NCBI RefSeq assembly: GCF_958979055.1
Contig: NC_084899.1
Location: 2,058,501-2,122,500, forward strand
DNA from: Alnus glutinosa
Lineage: Eukaryota; Streptophyta; Magnoliopsida; Fagales; Betulaceae
DNA: 64,000 nucleotides
Direction of reading: 5' to 3'
In this document: in pieces, positions 11,978-23,651 of the stretch
Layout: each line of letters begins with the position of its first letter
Position numbering within the stretch: the stretch's first letter is position 1
Translations under genes and position numbers: made by a program
Notes under the pieces: model-generated
Told to the model about the DNA's origin: nothing
Databases searched by the model: none
The model's input: the letters and a program-made list of their open reading frames with translations, nothing else

Positions 11978-13779
11978 ATTGATTTGTCACATTTTAAAAT
12001 TTGGAGGTTGATTGCAAATTGAATGGTAGTTCAAAAAAATAGGTGTATTTTTTTTTTTTCCATGAATTTAGTGTATGTGTTGTAGCTTTTTTAAGGGTTC
12101 AGAACTGGTTCATGAAATCCATCTCCAATGATTTGAACTATTGACTTCATGATCAAAATCACATGCTAAGGTGACATATCTTTTTGTATTATTTTAGTTC
12201 CTAAACTTCTCAGCAACATGGAAATTTGGAACCGTCAATGAAATATAGAAGCCCATGTTGATCCCAGAAATAAGTATAATTAAGTTTGCATAATTATAAT
12301 TACATAGATGATGTTAGAATATTAATTAAAATTTTAGACTAACGGGCGATTTAACATAATTTCATAATATAAGTCCTTAATGCAAACCATAATTCCCACT
12401 AGACTAAAATATCTGTGTTATGGTCTAAGTCTAAGTCTTGAAAAAAAAAATAGATGATGTAGTCAGTAGACTTATATTTGACTTTGTAGGACTAATATCT
12501 TATTATTATTATTATTTTCAAAAAAAGAGGAGCGGAGAAAAGGAGTCCAACGCTTTGTTTGATTCAAAACATTCATACTTTTAATATTACATTAAATTTA
12601 TCGATCACTTTTTATTACTATTTAACCAAAAAATATATTAAAAAGAACATTTTGTTCACTTTTTGTTACAAAAATTTCATTTTTTCTTTTTCTACTTCAT
12701 ATTACATCGATCACTTCTTATAACTATTTAAACAAAATTTTTATTACAAGGTCATTTACCAAACATACCTATTGCCACTTATATTTTATATTGTATTTAT
12801 GCTGTAAGATTGTTGGGAGGAGTGCAAAAAGGATAGATCGCTCGAGCGGTGGTCCACTAAAGACGAGTGCTCGACTGGTGGTCAACCATCGCTCGAGGAG
12901 TGGTCCATTGAAAAAGTAATTTTTTATGTTTTCAAATCGTAATTTTTAAAAAACGCAATTTTTATACGGTTAATTTTTTGCAATTTGGTTTAAAATAACA
13001 TTTTTTGTCTACGAAAATCACAATTCCAAACACACCCTTAGACGATCCTCCAAGTTTGGCAACAATACAATTCAATCTTTTTGAGAAAATGATCTGTGGA
13101 GGACGTTTTACCGTCCCATGTATCAGCTCTCATCTTTTTGATTTCCTCTTTGAATTTTGTTTATTTTTGACATTAGACTTTCCATATTTCCTACCGTTGT
13201 ACCACTTTTGGAGACTTTCCATCTTTAGATTATTTCTAGCATCAGAATTGTCTATATTTATCTAGTTTTTCATATTTTAGTGATTTTACAATCTTAAAAA
13301 TATTTTATTGTTTTTTGAACTTTTAAATAATGGTGACAATTCGTGTTAAGTTCAAGTCACTTAATCATAATTTGTTAATTTTGTGTTAAATTCATAAATT
13401 ACGTACAAAATTATTAGCTCTAATTATTGCATGTTAGGCTCAGATTGTATCGAAGCTTTGATATAAAACTAAAGATTAACCTTAATACGATGTATGTAAT
13501 TAAACGGATGGAACCACTCAATTTTAATTCATTAATTTCGTATAAATTTAATTTTACTTTCTTTTTTTTCAAGAAACATTTGAAATAATTCATAATAAAA
13601 TTTAGAATTTTTTCTCTTTATTACAAAGCTATTTGCTTCGTTTGTTTTAGAGCTTCCTCTGCGTCAATTTATTTCCTACACTCCAGTATGAATGAATCCC
13701 GTGGCTACGAAATAATCGCCGGAAGTTTGAAGTCTCTCGGTTGATCGAAGTTACAGAGGGAAGAAGTAAATGAACGGAA
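11978..13779. other. Intergenic DNA upstream of the first PPR gene
   Basis: No gene is visible. Bases about 12835-12915 contain a small repeated phrase with CTCGAG-like words and GGTGGTC (GCTCGAGCGGTGGTCC, GCTCGACTGGTGGTC, GCTCGAGGAGTGGTCC), three imperfect copies. Bases 12930-13035 resemble the repeat at 8080-8335. The last 150 bases before 13780 probably include the PPR gene's promoter and leader. Confidence 0.35.
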
Positions 13780-16392
13780 ATGCTTCTAAAAAAGGAAGTG
13801 AAAAACCCATTTTTCAATAATCTCTTTCATTGTTCTTGTTTGGGATTGCGATTGCTAAAGCCTCGCTCTGTTTCTTTTGGTACTGCAATACCATACGAAA
13901 AAACCAGTTCTTGTTTCACTGATAGCAAGGAAAACTCGGCGGCTTGTTTCGATGGGCGCTTTCAAAACATACTCGGGAAGTTATCAAATCATAATCTTCT
14001 TAAACCGGTGCCTTCAATAGCTGATGCGAATTTAGATAGCAACGAGAGGCTAGGATTGTATTCTGAGGTGCTACGTAGCTGTGCTTTGAAAAGGGGCTTG
14101 AATGAGGGTAAGGCAGTTCATGGGCAGGTGATCAAGAATGGGATGGACCCGGATTCCCATTTTTGGAGATTGGTGGTGGAAGTGTATGTGAAAGGTGGGA
14201 GTTTGCAATGTGCACATCAGGTTCTTGATGAGATGCGTGAACGGGATGTTGAGTCTTGGACTGCGCTTGTTAAGGGGTGGATAGATAAAGGGTACAGCCG
14301 TGACGGTATTAGATTGTATAGCGAAATGCGGAAAGATGGTGTCAAGCCGAATGGACAAACTTTGATGAGTGTCTTGAAAGGTTGTTTAGAGTGCTTGGAA
14401 TTGGATATTGTGTCACAGTTGCATGTAGAAGTCATTAAACTCGGGGTCTTTTCGGATATGTTTGTTGGGCCTGCTCTTGTTGACCTTTATTCAAAATGTG
14501 GGGAGATGGAGCTTGCAAGCATGGTGTTCTTTTGCATTTCTGAGAAAAGTGCTGTGTCATGGAATGCTTTGCTTGATGGATATGCTCAGACAGGTGACTG
14601 GGAAGAGATTCTGAAATTGTTTTGTGCAATTAGAGAATTAGAATTGAAGTATGATAAGTTCACCTTATTAGCTGTCGTTAAGAGTTGTGCACACTTGGGA
14701 AATTTGAGAGGGGGGCAGGCAGTGCATGCTCTGGCTATCAAGATGGGTAGTGAGTTTGATAAATTTCTGATTTGTTGCATTCTTAATATGTATTCAAAGT
14801 GTGGGTTGCCAGACTATGCACTCAAAGTCTTTGAGAGGATCAAAAATCCCAAAATAGTGGCCTGGAGTACAATGATCAATTGCCTTGATCAGCAAGGACA
14901 GAGCGAAGAGGCAGCGGAGATGTTTTGCCTAATGAGACGTAGAGATGTTACACCAAATGAGTATACTCTTGCTAGTATCGTCAGTGCTGCTACCAGTCTA
15001 GGTAACTGGCAGTATGGTGAAAGTATTCATGCTTGTATATATAAATACGGTCTTGAATCTGATAATTTCATCAGCAGTGCACTTGTTACAATGTACATGA
15101 AAACTGGATGTGTGCATAATGGTTGGCAGGTTTTCAATACTATGAATGTTCGAGATATAGCTTCGTGGAACGCCCTTTTATCTGGATTTCATGATAACAA
15201 AACTTCTGATCAGGGGCCAAGAATCCTCAAAGACATGCTTGTGGTAGGTTTCAAACCTGATATCTACACGTTTATCAGCATTTTAAAATCTTGTTCCAAC
15301 ATCTTGGATGTAGATTTTGGTAAGCAAGCACATACCCATATCATAAAAGATGGCTTTTGCAGTAATAGATCCATAGGAACTGCTCTGATTGACATGTATT
15401 TCAAATGCTGGTGCTTAGAAGATGCAGATATACTTTTGAATGAACTGACTGAAAGAGACCTCTTGACTTGGACAGTCATCATATCTGGTTATGTACAAAC
15501 CAATCAAGGGGAGAAGGCTGTTAAGTGCTTCAGTCAGTTGCAACGAGAAGGCTTGAAGCCCAATGCATACACTCTCTCCTGCTGTTTAAGTGGTTGCTCC
15601 AGTTTAGGATTGCTCGACAGTGGCCGGCAGCTCCATTCCTTGGTTACAAAATCCGGATTGTACAGCTCCACGTATATTGCTACTGCACTTATTGATATGT
15701 ATGGGCAATGTCGATGCATAGAAGACGCTGAGGCCATTTTTAAGAGCATGACTTCTCGGAATGCAGTCTTGTGGAACACAATCATACGTGGATACTCACT
15801 AAATGGGCAAGGAAAGAAGGCTCTCGAGGCTTTTAGGATAATGTTAGATGAAGGGGTTCTGCCTGATGAGATTACTTTTATAGGAGTTCTTTCTGCGTGC
15901 AGCCACTTGGGTTTGATTGAAGAAGGGGAAAAGCATTTTAACTCATTGAGCAAGGACTATGGAATCACTCCTACTATTGAGCACTATGCTTGTATGGTCA
16001 ATATCCTTAGTCGGGCAGGCAAATTTAGTAAGGTTCAAAGCTTTGTTGAGAAGTGGGAGCTTACCCAGAATGCCTTGATTTGGGAGACTATTCTTTGGGC
16101 CTCTAAAATGCATGGAAATGTGGAAGTTGCTGAAAGAGCTGCAGAGAAACTATTTGAGCTTGAAACCGATATGGACTATAATTATGTAATGTTATCTCAT
16201 ATTTTTGCTACCAAAGGAAGGTGGGATGATGTTGTGAAGGTTAGGACATTGATGTCCAATCTAGGAATCAAGAAGGAACCAGCGTGTAGCTCCCTGGTGA
16301 TTGATGCTCAAGCCCAGAAGTTCTTTGCTCATGATCTGTCACATCCAAAGATAAAGGAAATCTGTCTATATTTGGAGGGGCTGACAAGATGA
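13780..16392 (+). CDS. PLS-class pentatricopeptide-repeat protein, E/E+ type without DYW domain
   Basis: A single-exon frame of 870 codons. The N terminus (MLLKKEVKNPFFNNLFHCSC) is basic and hydrophobic, consistent with an organelle transit peptide. The body is consecutive P, L and S PPR motifs, with hallmark phrases such as VSWNALLDGYAQTGDWEE, DMFVGPALVDLYSKCGEMEL and CSHLGLIEEG. It ends just after the E/E+ region with SHPKIKEICLYLEGLTR and a stop, so the DYW deaminase present in its downstream neighbour (19428-22451) is absent. The normally conserved PGCSWVE phrase reads PACSSLV. PLS-class proteins bind organelle transcripts and specify C-to-U editing sites; E+ types recruit a deaminase in trans. 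The shared GQVIKNG(I/M)DPDSH segment shows that the two genes are a tandem duplicate pair, and this copy is the more diverged. The target RNA cannot be predicted by eye. Confidence 0.9.
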   Translation: MLLKKEVKNPFFNNLFHCSCLGLRLLKPRSVSFGTAIPYEKTSSCFTDSKENSAACFDGRFQNILGKLSNHNLLKPVPSIADANLDSNERLGLYSEVLRSCALKRGLNEGKAVHGQVIKNGMDPDSHFWRLVVEVYVKGGSLQCAHQVLDEMRERDVESWTALVKGWIDKGYSRDGIRLYSEMRKDGVKPNGQTLMSVLKGCLECLELDIVSQLHVEVIKLGVFSDMFVGPALVDLYSKCGEMELASMVFFCISEKSAVSWNALLDGYAQTGDWEEILKLFCAIRELELKYDKFTLLAVVKSCAHLGNLRGGQAVHALAIKMGSEFDKFLICCILNMYSKCGLPDYALKVFERIKNPKIVAWSTMINCLDQQGQSEEAAEMFCLMRRRDVTPNEYTLASIVSAATSLGNWQYGESIHACIYKYGLESDNFISSALVTMYMKTGCVHNGWQVFNTMNVRDIASWNALLSGFHDNKTSDQGPRILKDMLVVGFKPDIYTFISILKSCSNILDVDFGKQAHTHIIKDGFCSNRSIGTALIDMYFKCWCLEDADILLNELTERDLLTWTVIISGYVQTNQGEKAVKCFSQLQREGLKPNAYTLSCCLSGCSSLGLLDSGRQLHSLVTKSGLYSSTYIATALIDMYGQCRCIEDAEAIFKSMTSRNAVLWNTIIRGYSLNGQGKKALEAFRIMLDEGVLPDEITFIGVLSACSHLGLIEEGEKHFNSLSKDYGITPTIEHYACMVNILSRAGKFSKVQSFVEKWELTQNALIWETILWASKMHGNVEVAERAAEKLFELETDMDYNYVMLSHIFATKGRWDDVVKVRTLMSNLGIKKEPACSSLVIDAQAQKFFAHDLSHPKIKEICLYLEGLTR

Positions 16393-17155
16393 AGAATAAG
16401 TACATACTGTTAAAGAAATAACCCACACAAGTAATGACAAGCATCTCAATGAAGACATTGAAGATGCATTCAGAATTGAAGACAATAATAATGAGATAGT
16501 TGAAAAGATCTCACAATACATTGAATATAAAACGTTAGAAGATGTATAGTGAGATTGGAGGTAAATAGTTGTAACCATTCATAATTGTAATAGAAGTTCA
16601 ATGGTTGTGTAGTTTTTATAAATATCAATACAATGATCCTACAATATTCATGGAGAGAAATATGTAGTTCTAAAATCTTACACAGACTTCTTACGAGGAT
16701 TGAGCATGCGTCATGGGTCTTGTATGCTATCGGGAAATCTAATAGAGAAGTTGCCACCTGAGCTAGCTAATGGCAGAGTTTGGTAGGTTCTTGAGTTCTG
16801 CTAAACTTCGAGGAGATGCTGATTTTGAACAACCTGCAAGGAGTTGGTTGCTCTTGACCTGTCCAATGCCATTGCTAAAAAGATCCACATACATCTAGGA
16901 AATTCTACAAATCCTAAATTTAGGGTTAGTAAGACATGAGACCCTAAATTTTTAATTTTTTAATTGAATCCTTAAACTTCTAAAAATCTTTCAATTCATC
17001 CACTTTCAACCAAACTCTGTTAACTCGTTTTAAAAACATGTGTGCCAAAAAATGTTGAGATTGAGAGATAATACACATTCATCTTTTGTCAAATTTTTAC
17101 CTATCTTTTTTGTAAATCTATCATTGAATTTGTTAGACAGCATGTTGGTTCCATG
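16393..17155. other. 3' flank of PPR gene 1 and AT-rich spacer
   Basis: No remnant of a DYW domain can be recognised after the stop at 16392, so the missing domain is not simply beyond a point mutation. The remainder is AT-rich with no identifiable element. Confidence 0.5.
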
Positions 17156-17324
17156 GAGTAATTCTATAAGTCATTTTTATGTCCCTCCAAGAATGATGTA
17201 ACTTTTAAAATCGCCACTTGATCAAAATTTAATAGTAACCAATCACAAGTTCAATGATAATTTTAAAAGTCACATTATTTTTTAAAGGATACAAGAGTGA
17301 CATGAAAATGAGTTCTAGCATTAC
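17156..17324. mobile_element. MITE with near-perfect target repeat
   Basis: About 169 bp with imperfect inverted ends: GTAATTCTATAAGTCATTTT at the left against the complement GTAATGCTAGAACTCATTTT at the right. Flanks TTGGTTCCATG (17145-17155) and TTGGTTCAATG (17325-17335) differ at one position, so they look like an aged target duplication. Related sequence lies near 7712 and 62478. Confidence 0.65.
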
Positions 17325-17335
17325 TTGGTTCAATG

Positions 17336-18162
17336 TGGTCCCATATATTAAATGGTGGATCTGCCCATTTCTTATATGTAAATGGACAAGAGATAGACAA
17401 AAAATGGAAACCAAACATTTATCTTTCTAAAAAATGTTTGGTTGAATAATATCGAATTTGATTTCTTCCAAACTAGTTTAGAGAAAATCTCTTTCCTTTC
17501 AAAAGCTGACCATTTAAATTTAGAATCAATTTTGAATCCAAATTCTTGTTTATAATATTGAGAGATCTTTGACTTTTTTTTTTTTTTTTTTTTTAAAAAA
17601 AAAGATCAATAATATTTAATAGACTGTTATATGTATCATACAACTGGAATAATGTGAAAGTGAAAATCTTGATTTTTTATTTTATTTTTGTAAGTTTGGT
17701 TTTTACTACCACATTATCAAGTTGTATGATAGTTATACCAATTTAACAAATAACATTGCTGAAACAAAAATGACATTCTAAACATAATTTCTAATTGAGA
17801 TATGCTATTTAGTATTCTTTTGTTATTTTCTATTGACATGACATTGTCAATCCACCTTTATATTAATCTGAATTAAAAAGAAAAAAATCTAATATACTGC
17901 CACATTAGCATAAAATAATAAAAAAAGACAAAAAAAAAAAAAAACAAATAAACAAATAAACAAACAAAGTAACATTTATCTTTCGACTATATTCCTTGTT
18001 TTATTTTTCGTTCCCAAAATTTTGAAAACCCTCGAATGAGGTTTTTGACTACTACTCAGCAAATGGGAGATTGTTACATCATCATAAAAGTCAGTTTACA
18101 GTTACCTGTGCCAGCGTCACAGCAGATCTTTCACCTCACCTGGGCTTGACCATTATAATTTA
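17336..18162. other. AT-rich spacer
   Basis: No gene or clear element. A T-run/A-run junction lies at about 17574-17604, and an inverted pair around TTGTATGATA / TATCATACAACT occurs at about 17630-17735. Confidence 0.35.
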
Positions 18163-18948
18163 GGGTTAAATAGAAAATTGCACCGTGGTTTAACTTTTTT
18201 AATTTTTGTTTTTTATGGTTCATTTTGTATCGTAGATGGTACTTTAACTTTAAGAAAAAACAAATATGGTACTTCTGTCTAAATTTCAGTAAAAAAACTA
18301 ATGATAGTCCATATGTCTACTTTTAGGTGTTGACACGTGTCATATACATTAAAAAAAATTTAAAAATAAAAAATAAAAAGTTTGAAAAATTAATAAAAAA
18401 TTAAAAAACTTAAAATAATAAAACTTAAAAAAAGTAAAAGTATTAAAAAAATTGAAGAAAAAAAGAAGAAGAGGTGGCTTTGGCCAAAATGGGGGCCATG
18501 GCCGGTATGGGGTGGTTCGGCCACCCCCAAAGAGAAAATGAGAGTGGCCAAAAGGCCCAAAACCACCGCCAAGAGTATTGTGAGTGGTTTCAGCCACCCC
18601 AATGGCCAAATTCCCTTAATTTTTTTTTTTTTTTTTTTTGGCTCTTTGGCCCTTGGGCCATGGGGGTGGTTTAGCCCTCCCCGTACCGACCAAGAGGGTG
18701 GCTTCCTCATTTTGTTTTTGTTTTTTAATTTTTTTAAAGCTTTTAATTTATTTTTTTTTTAAGTTTTTTTAATGCATGGGACACGTGTTAATACCTGAGA
18801 GTAAACACATGAACTACTGTTAGTTTTTAGACAAAAGTACCATATTTATCTTTTTTCAAAGTCAAAATACAATTTGCGATAAAAAATGAATTACAAGAAA
18901 ATAAAAAATAAAAAATTAAACCACGCTAGACAAAAAGGTGATTAACCC
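18163..18948. mobile_element. DNA transposon with long terminal inverted repeats, non-autonomous
   Basis: About 786 bp. Left bases 18163-18355 match the reverse complement of right bases 18770-18948 over roughly 170-190 bp: GGGTTAA, CGTGGTTTAA, AAATATGGTACTT, ACACGTGT and GCATTAAAAAAA all recur in mirrored order. The middle (18470-18710) is GC-rich and palindromic, with repeated GTGGCC/GGCCAC words. No transposase frame is present. Long inverted ends suggest a Mutator-like element; the flanking A/T sequences do not give a clean target duplication. Confidence 0.65.
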
Positions 18949-19427
18949 AATAATTATAGGAAAAAATATTCTTGCACAATAACGTTGCCTTATTTGTGCA
19001 TAACACAAGGCATATAAATTTCAACCATATATCTTGTATTGTGTACAAATTGTTCGATACTGTTGTAGAAGAATCACTTTCTCTAATTTATAAGAGGATA
19101 CCCTCAATTACTCGAAAGATGACACTCGTATTCGCGCTTCTTTGAGAGCCACAGCCAGCCGACTCCACTCGCTGCCTCTCTCTCCTAATATCCGCGTCTC
19201 GTTGATTTAAGCGATTTTCTGTTGTTATTTTCTTTGTTAACCTGTTTGGTTCCCGGGAATCCGTAGAAAACGAAAAGAAAGTGGAATCGTGGGTCCTACC
19301 TACAAGTTTATTTTTCTTTGTTTTTGAAAAGAAAAGCTCTCAGTTAGGCGGAGTAGCGGTCTGAGTTTCAGTCTGTAATGCTTTTTCTGTCGCTAGTGAT
19401 GCTCTTTTAGTTTTGGCTGTGTATTTG

Positions 19428-22400
19428 ATGCGTTTGATGATAAAAAACTGCTTCAGAGCCGAAGCTTGGCGTTCAAATTTGATGGAATGCGACCTTATTG
19501 CTCTGATGATGCGTAGCCCACCGCCTGGTTTTCGATTTCAGTTCACCACTAAGCTTCGTACCAGTTCGAAGTCACCGTTGGTTTCTGTTAGATTGAACTG
19601 TTCGTCTTCTGCTGCTTTAGATGTTGTAGAATTGAACCCCACCAGTGATTCGGATTCCTCCGATACCCGAAACTCGCCGAGTCATTTTCATGAAGGGTTT
19701 CAGAGAAAACCCAGAAAGGAAACGGTTCGTGATTGGGATAATTCAGTCTCGTCGAGGGAGAAGATTGAAAAGAATGTAAGAAGTAGACCTCTGAGTTTGG
19801 ATGGTAAGGAGAGGTTAAGACGTTATTCTGGGATGCTGCGTACTTGTGCTTCGAAAGGGTCTTTGAATGAGGGAAGAGCCATTCATGGGCAGGTGATCAA
19901 GAATGGGATAGACCCGGACTCTCATTTGTGGGTTTCGCTGGTCAATGCTTATGCAAAATGTGGGAGTCCCGTGTATGCGCGCAGAGTGCTTGATGAGATG
20001 CCTGAGCGGGATGTTGTGTCTTGGACTGCACTAATACAAGGGGTTGTGGCCGAAGGATTTGGTAGTGATGGTGTTAATTTGTTTTGTGAGATGAAAAGGG
20101 AAGGTGTAAGGCCTAATGAGTTCACGTTGGCTACTGGGTTAAAAGCTTGTGCTATGTCAATGGATTTAAAGTTTGCGACACAGGTGCATGCAGAAGCAAT
20201 CAAAGTCGGGTGCTTCTGGGATTTGTTTGTCGGGTCTACTCTTGTTGACCTTTATGCCAAATGCGGTGAGATGGAACTTGCGGAAAGAGTGTTCTTTTGC
20301 ATGCCTGAGCAGAATGCTGTCTCATGGAATGCCTTGCTTAATGGTTATGCCCAGGTGGGTTGTGGGAAAGAAGTATTGAATCTGTTTAGTAGAATGAGAG
20401 AATCAGAAATGAAGTTCAGCAAGTTCACCTTGTCTACTGTCCTTAAGGGTTGTGCGACCTCAGGGAGTTTGAGAGAGGGCCAGGCTGTGCATTCTGTGGC
20501 AATTAAAGTGGGGTTTGAACTAGATGAGTTTTTGGGTTGTAGTCTTGTGGATATGTACTCTAAGTGTGGGCTGGCATATGATGCACTAAAAGTATTTAAG
20601 ATGATCAAAGATCCTGATGTAGTAGCTTGGAGTGCAATGATCACTTGCCTTGATCAGCAAGGTCATAGCCAAGAAGCCGCTCAGCTATTTTTGTTAATGC
20701 GATATGCAGGTGTCCCACCAAACCAATTTAGCTTTGCAAGTGTTGTTAGCGCTGCCACTGATTTGGGATACCTTCAGTATGGTGAAAGCATCCATGCTTG
20801 TATATGCAAGTATGGGTTTGAAAACAATACTTCAGTCAGCAATGCCTTAATTACTATGTACATGAAAAATGGATGTCCACAAGGTGGTGCCCGGGTGTTT
20901 GAGGCAATGACAGATCATGTATTGGTTTCGTGGAATGCCCTTTTATCCGGTTGCCATGGCTACAAAATCTGCAATCTAGGACCAAGAATCTTCTATCAAA
21001 TGCTTGTGGAAGGTTTCATGCCAAACATGTACACGTATGTCAGTGTTTTAAGGTCTTGTTCTAGCCTGTGTGATCTAGGCTTTGGAAAGCAAGTACATGC
21101 CCATACAATAAAAAACAGCCTTGATGGTAATGATTTTGTTGGGACAGCTCTTGTCGACATGTATGCCAAAACCAAGTGCTTGGAAGATGCAGATGCTGTT
21201 TTCAATAAGTTGATTAATCGAGACCTCTTCACTTGGACTGTCATCATCACTGGTTATGCACAAACTGATCAAGCAGAGAAGGCTGTTAAGTACTTCAGTT
21301 TGATGCAACAGGAAGGTGTAAAGCCCAATGAGTTTACTATTGCCAGCTGTTTAGGTGGTTGCTCCCATATAGCTGCCATGGAAACTGGGCAGCAGCTCCA
21401 TTCTATGGCAATTAAGGGTGGGCAGTTTGGTGACATTTTTGTTTCTAGTGCACTTGTTGATATGTATGCAAAATGTGGGTGCTTAGAAGATGCTGAGGCT
21501 ATTTTTCAGGGCTTGGTTTTTCGGGATGCTGTTGCGTGGAACACAATGATATGTGGATATACGCAACATGGACAAGGACAGAAAGCTCTTGAAACCTTTT
21601 GGACAATGTTAGATGAAGGCACCATCCCAGATGAGGTTACCTTCTTAGGTGTTCTTTCTGCATGTAGCCACATGGGTCTAGTTGAAGAAGGGAAAAAACA
21701 GTTCAACTCACTGAGTGAAGAATTTGGGATTACTCCTACAGTTGAGCATTATGCTTGTATGGTTGATATTCTTGGTCGGGCTGGAAAATTTGATGAAATG
21801 GAACACTTCATCAAGAAGATGGAGCTAACACCACATGCATTGATTTGGGAGACTGTTCTCGGGGCTTGCAAAATGCATGGAAATGTGGAGTTTGGTGAAA
21901 AAGCTGCAGAGAAACTTTTTGAGCTTAAACCTGAGATTGACTCGACTTATATACTGCTGTCCAATATTTTGGCAGCCAAAGGTAGGTGGGATGATGTCAA
22001 AAAGGTCCGGTCATTGATGTCTATTCGGGGTGTTAAGAAGGAGCCTGGATGTAGCTGGGTAGAGATCAATGGTCAAGTCCACATCTTTGTGTCTCAAGAT
22101 GGTTCACATCCAAAAATCAGGGATATTTATATAAAATTAGAGGAGCTTGGCCAAAAACTAATATCAGTAGGTTATGTCCCAAAAACAGAACATGTGCTTC
22201 ATAATGTCTCTGACAGAGAGAAAAAGGAACATCTTAATCATCATAGTGAAAGGTTGGCTCTTGCTTTTGCCCTTATAAGTCCCAACCCTGTAAAAACGAT
22301 TAGAATTTTCAAGAACCTACGCATCTGTGAAGACTGCCATGATGTTATGAAGTTCATCTCAGACATCACCAATCGGGAAATAGTTGTTCGTGACATTAAT

Positions 22401-22451
22401 CGGTTCCACCACTTTAAGGGTGGCACCTGCTCCTGTCAGGATTATTGGTGA
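19428..22451 (+). CDS. PLS-DYW pentatricopeptide-repeat protein, probable organelle C-to-U RNA editing factor
   Basis: Single exon. The ATG at 19428 is preferred (1007 aa) because the frame upstream of it has only a TTG; later in-frame ATGs at 19437 and 19482 are possible. The order is an N-terminal targeting-type region, then an SD-rich linker, about twenty PLS-class PPR motifs, an E motif (PGCSWVEINGQVHIFVS), an E+ segment and a C-terminal DYW domain. The DYW domain carries HSERLALAF (zinc His plus the catalytic-type Glu), CEDCHD, and ends GTCSCQDYW. These residues are those expected of an active cytidine-deaminase-like editing domain. Location is chloroplast or mitochondrion, not resolvable by eye. 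It is the intact partner of the shorter PPR gene 3 kb upstream. The RNA target is unknown. Confidence 0.95.
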   Translation: MRLMIKNCFRAEAWRSNLMECDLIALMMRSPPPGFRFQFTTKLRTSSKSPLVSVRLNCSSSAALDVVELNPTSDSDSSDTRNSPSHFHEGFQRKPRKETVRDWDNSVSSREKIEKNVRSRPLSLDGKERLRRYSGMLRTCASKGSLNEGRAIHGQVIKNGIDPDSHLWVSLVNAYAKCGSPVYARRVLDEMPERDVVSWTALIQGVVAEGFGSDGVNLFCEMKREGVRPNEFTLATGLKACAMSMDLKFATQVHAEAIKVGCFWDLFVGSTLVDLYAKCGEMELAERVFFCMPEQNAVSWNALLNGYAQVGCGKEVLNLFSRMRESEMKFSKFTLSTVLKGCATSGSLREGQAVHSVAIKVGFELDEFLGCSLVDMYSKCGLAYDALKVFKMIKDPDVVAWSAMITCLDQQGHSQEAAQLFLLMRYAGVPPNQFSFASVVSAATDLGYLQYGESIHACICKYGFENNTSVSNALITMYMKNGCPQGGARVFEAMTDHVLVSWNALLSGCHGYKICNLGPRIFYQMLVEGFMPNMYTYVSVLRSCSSLCDLGFGKQVHAHTIKNSLDGNDFVGTALVDMYAKTKCLEDADAVFNKLINRDLFTWTVIITGYAQTDQAEKAVKYFSLMQQEGVKPNEFTIASCLGGCSHIAAMETGQQLHSMAIKGGQFGDIFVSSALVDMYAKCGCLEDAEAIFQGLVFRDAVAWNTMICGYTQHGQGQKALETFWTMLDEGTIPDEVTFLGVLSACSHMGLVEEGKKQFNSLSEEFGITPTVEHYACMVDILGRAGKFDEMEHFIKKMELTPHALIWETVLGACKMHGNVEFGEKAAEKLFELKPEIDSTYILLSNILAAKGRWDDVKKVRSLMSIRGVKKEPGCSWVEINGQVHIFVSQDGSHPKIRDIYIKLEELGQKLISVGYVPKTEHVLHNVSDREKKEHLNHHSERLALAFALISPNPVKTIRIFKNLRICEDCHDVMKFISDITNREIVVRDINRFHHFKGGTCSCQDYW

Positions 22452-22830
22452 TTTGGCCCCAGAGGTGTTTAGCAAGTTGACCCGTGCTGAAATTAAACTC
22501 TAATCCTTGGTATTGGAGTAACCATGCCCAAGTGCTAGTATCCAGGGCAAAAAAGACTTAAAAACTGAGAATCCAGGTATTTTCCTTCATGAATTAATAT
22601 CCCATGTCATACACAGCATAAATGTTTGGACACCCCCTCCCCTCCTCCTCCAGACCTCCACACACACACACACACACAAAAAGAGGAAAAAGAGAGAGAA
22701 ATAGGTCCATATGCATACACTACACATCCATGTCAACTTTTAGTGTTTGTTAGTCAATAATGTCCACATATTCCATCCAGGTTTTTGGAGCTCTCCTAGG
22801 TTAATTGAAGTTGAATATTGCAATGGCACT
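22452..22830. other. 3' flank of PPR gene 2 with (CA)n microsatellite
   Basis: The probable 3' UTR is followed by a CA-dinucleotide run at about 22660-22677 and a GA-rich patch. No gene. Confidence 0.6.
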
Positions 22831-22832
22831 AT

Positions 22833-23275
22833 AGTTGCCCCCTCAGTGCAAGTTCCCTATGACAATGGCCTGTCCTTGTAGGGACAGCCTTTTCATTGGA
22901 TTGATGGGAGCAAATTGAAAGGTACAAATGCCTCCAGTTTTATAGAAGTCGGAACGCCTTTACAATCTGAAGTTCTTGTCCTTTCTTTTTTCTTTTTGGG
23001 TTTGAGATGTTCTTTCCCTTTGTTGCAGTTATTCTACATGATATCGTGCAGGCTGATGCTGCTGTTTTGGATTCTTTTGATGCAAATTTTGTTCAGAAGT
23101 CAGAACCAAGGTTAGCACTGTTTTTTTCGTGTTAAGGTAATTTAATCTGGTTGTTAAGCATGCATATCCATGTACAATACATACGTCCATGTATACTGTG
23201 ATTCGATGTGGTTTTGACCAGTTTTTTTTCGGAACAGGGGCACAGGTCCAATATATTTGCATTTTCTTAGAAGTG
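22833..23275 (+). repeat. Duplicated non-coding segment, copy 1
   Basis: Contains GTGCAAGTTCCCTATGA, TTGGATTGATGGGAGCAAAT and TTGGGTTTGAGATGTTCTT followed by GTAATTTAATCTGGTTG and GGGGCACAGG. All of these recur in the same order between 23652 and 24920. Function unknown; it could be a decayed gene end or an old repeat. Confidence 0.7.
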
Positions 23276-23651
23276 AAGATATGTATTAGCAAATCTTTGT
23301 CTACTTGAAGTTCTATGAAACATGTGCATTGAAGATTGAGTTGTATTATTTGCTGGACTAAACAGAAGTTCACTCTTATTAAGTAACCTCTCTAACAGTT
23401 GACATGTAATAGATGGGTAAGATGAACGGAGAGAGAAGACAGCACACTCTAACATCACTCTGACAACCTATTACAAACTGTTGTTTATTTCAAGAAGAAA
23501 CCATTGTTTTGCTGACTGAACTGAAAACTGCCTGGCTTCTTTGTCATTTGAAGCTTGACAGCTGCATGTGGATCTTGCAAATGATGTGGTAGACCATATG
23601 TGCAGGTATGTCCTGTCCAGAATTTGATTGATATAATTTTTCACAGGTGAT

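Noticed and set aside
15534-15953. Minus-strand open frame of 139 codons
   Set aside because: Antisense shadow of the first PPR gene, which has clear PPR motifs on the plus strand.
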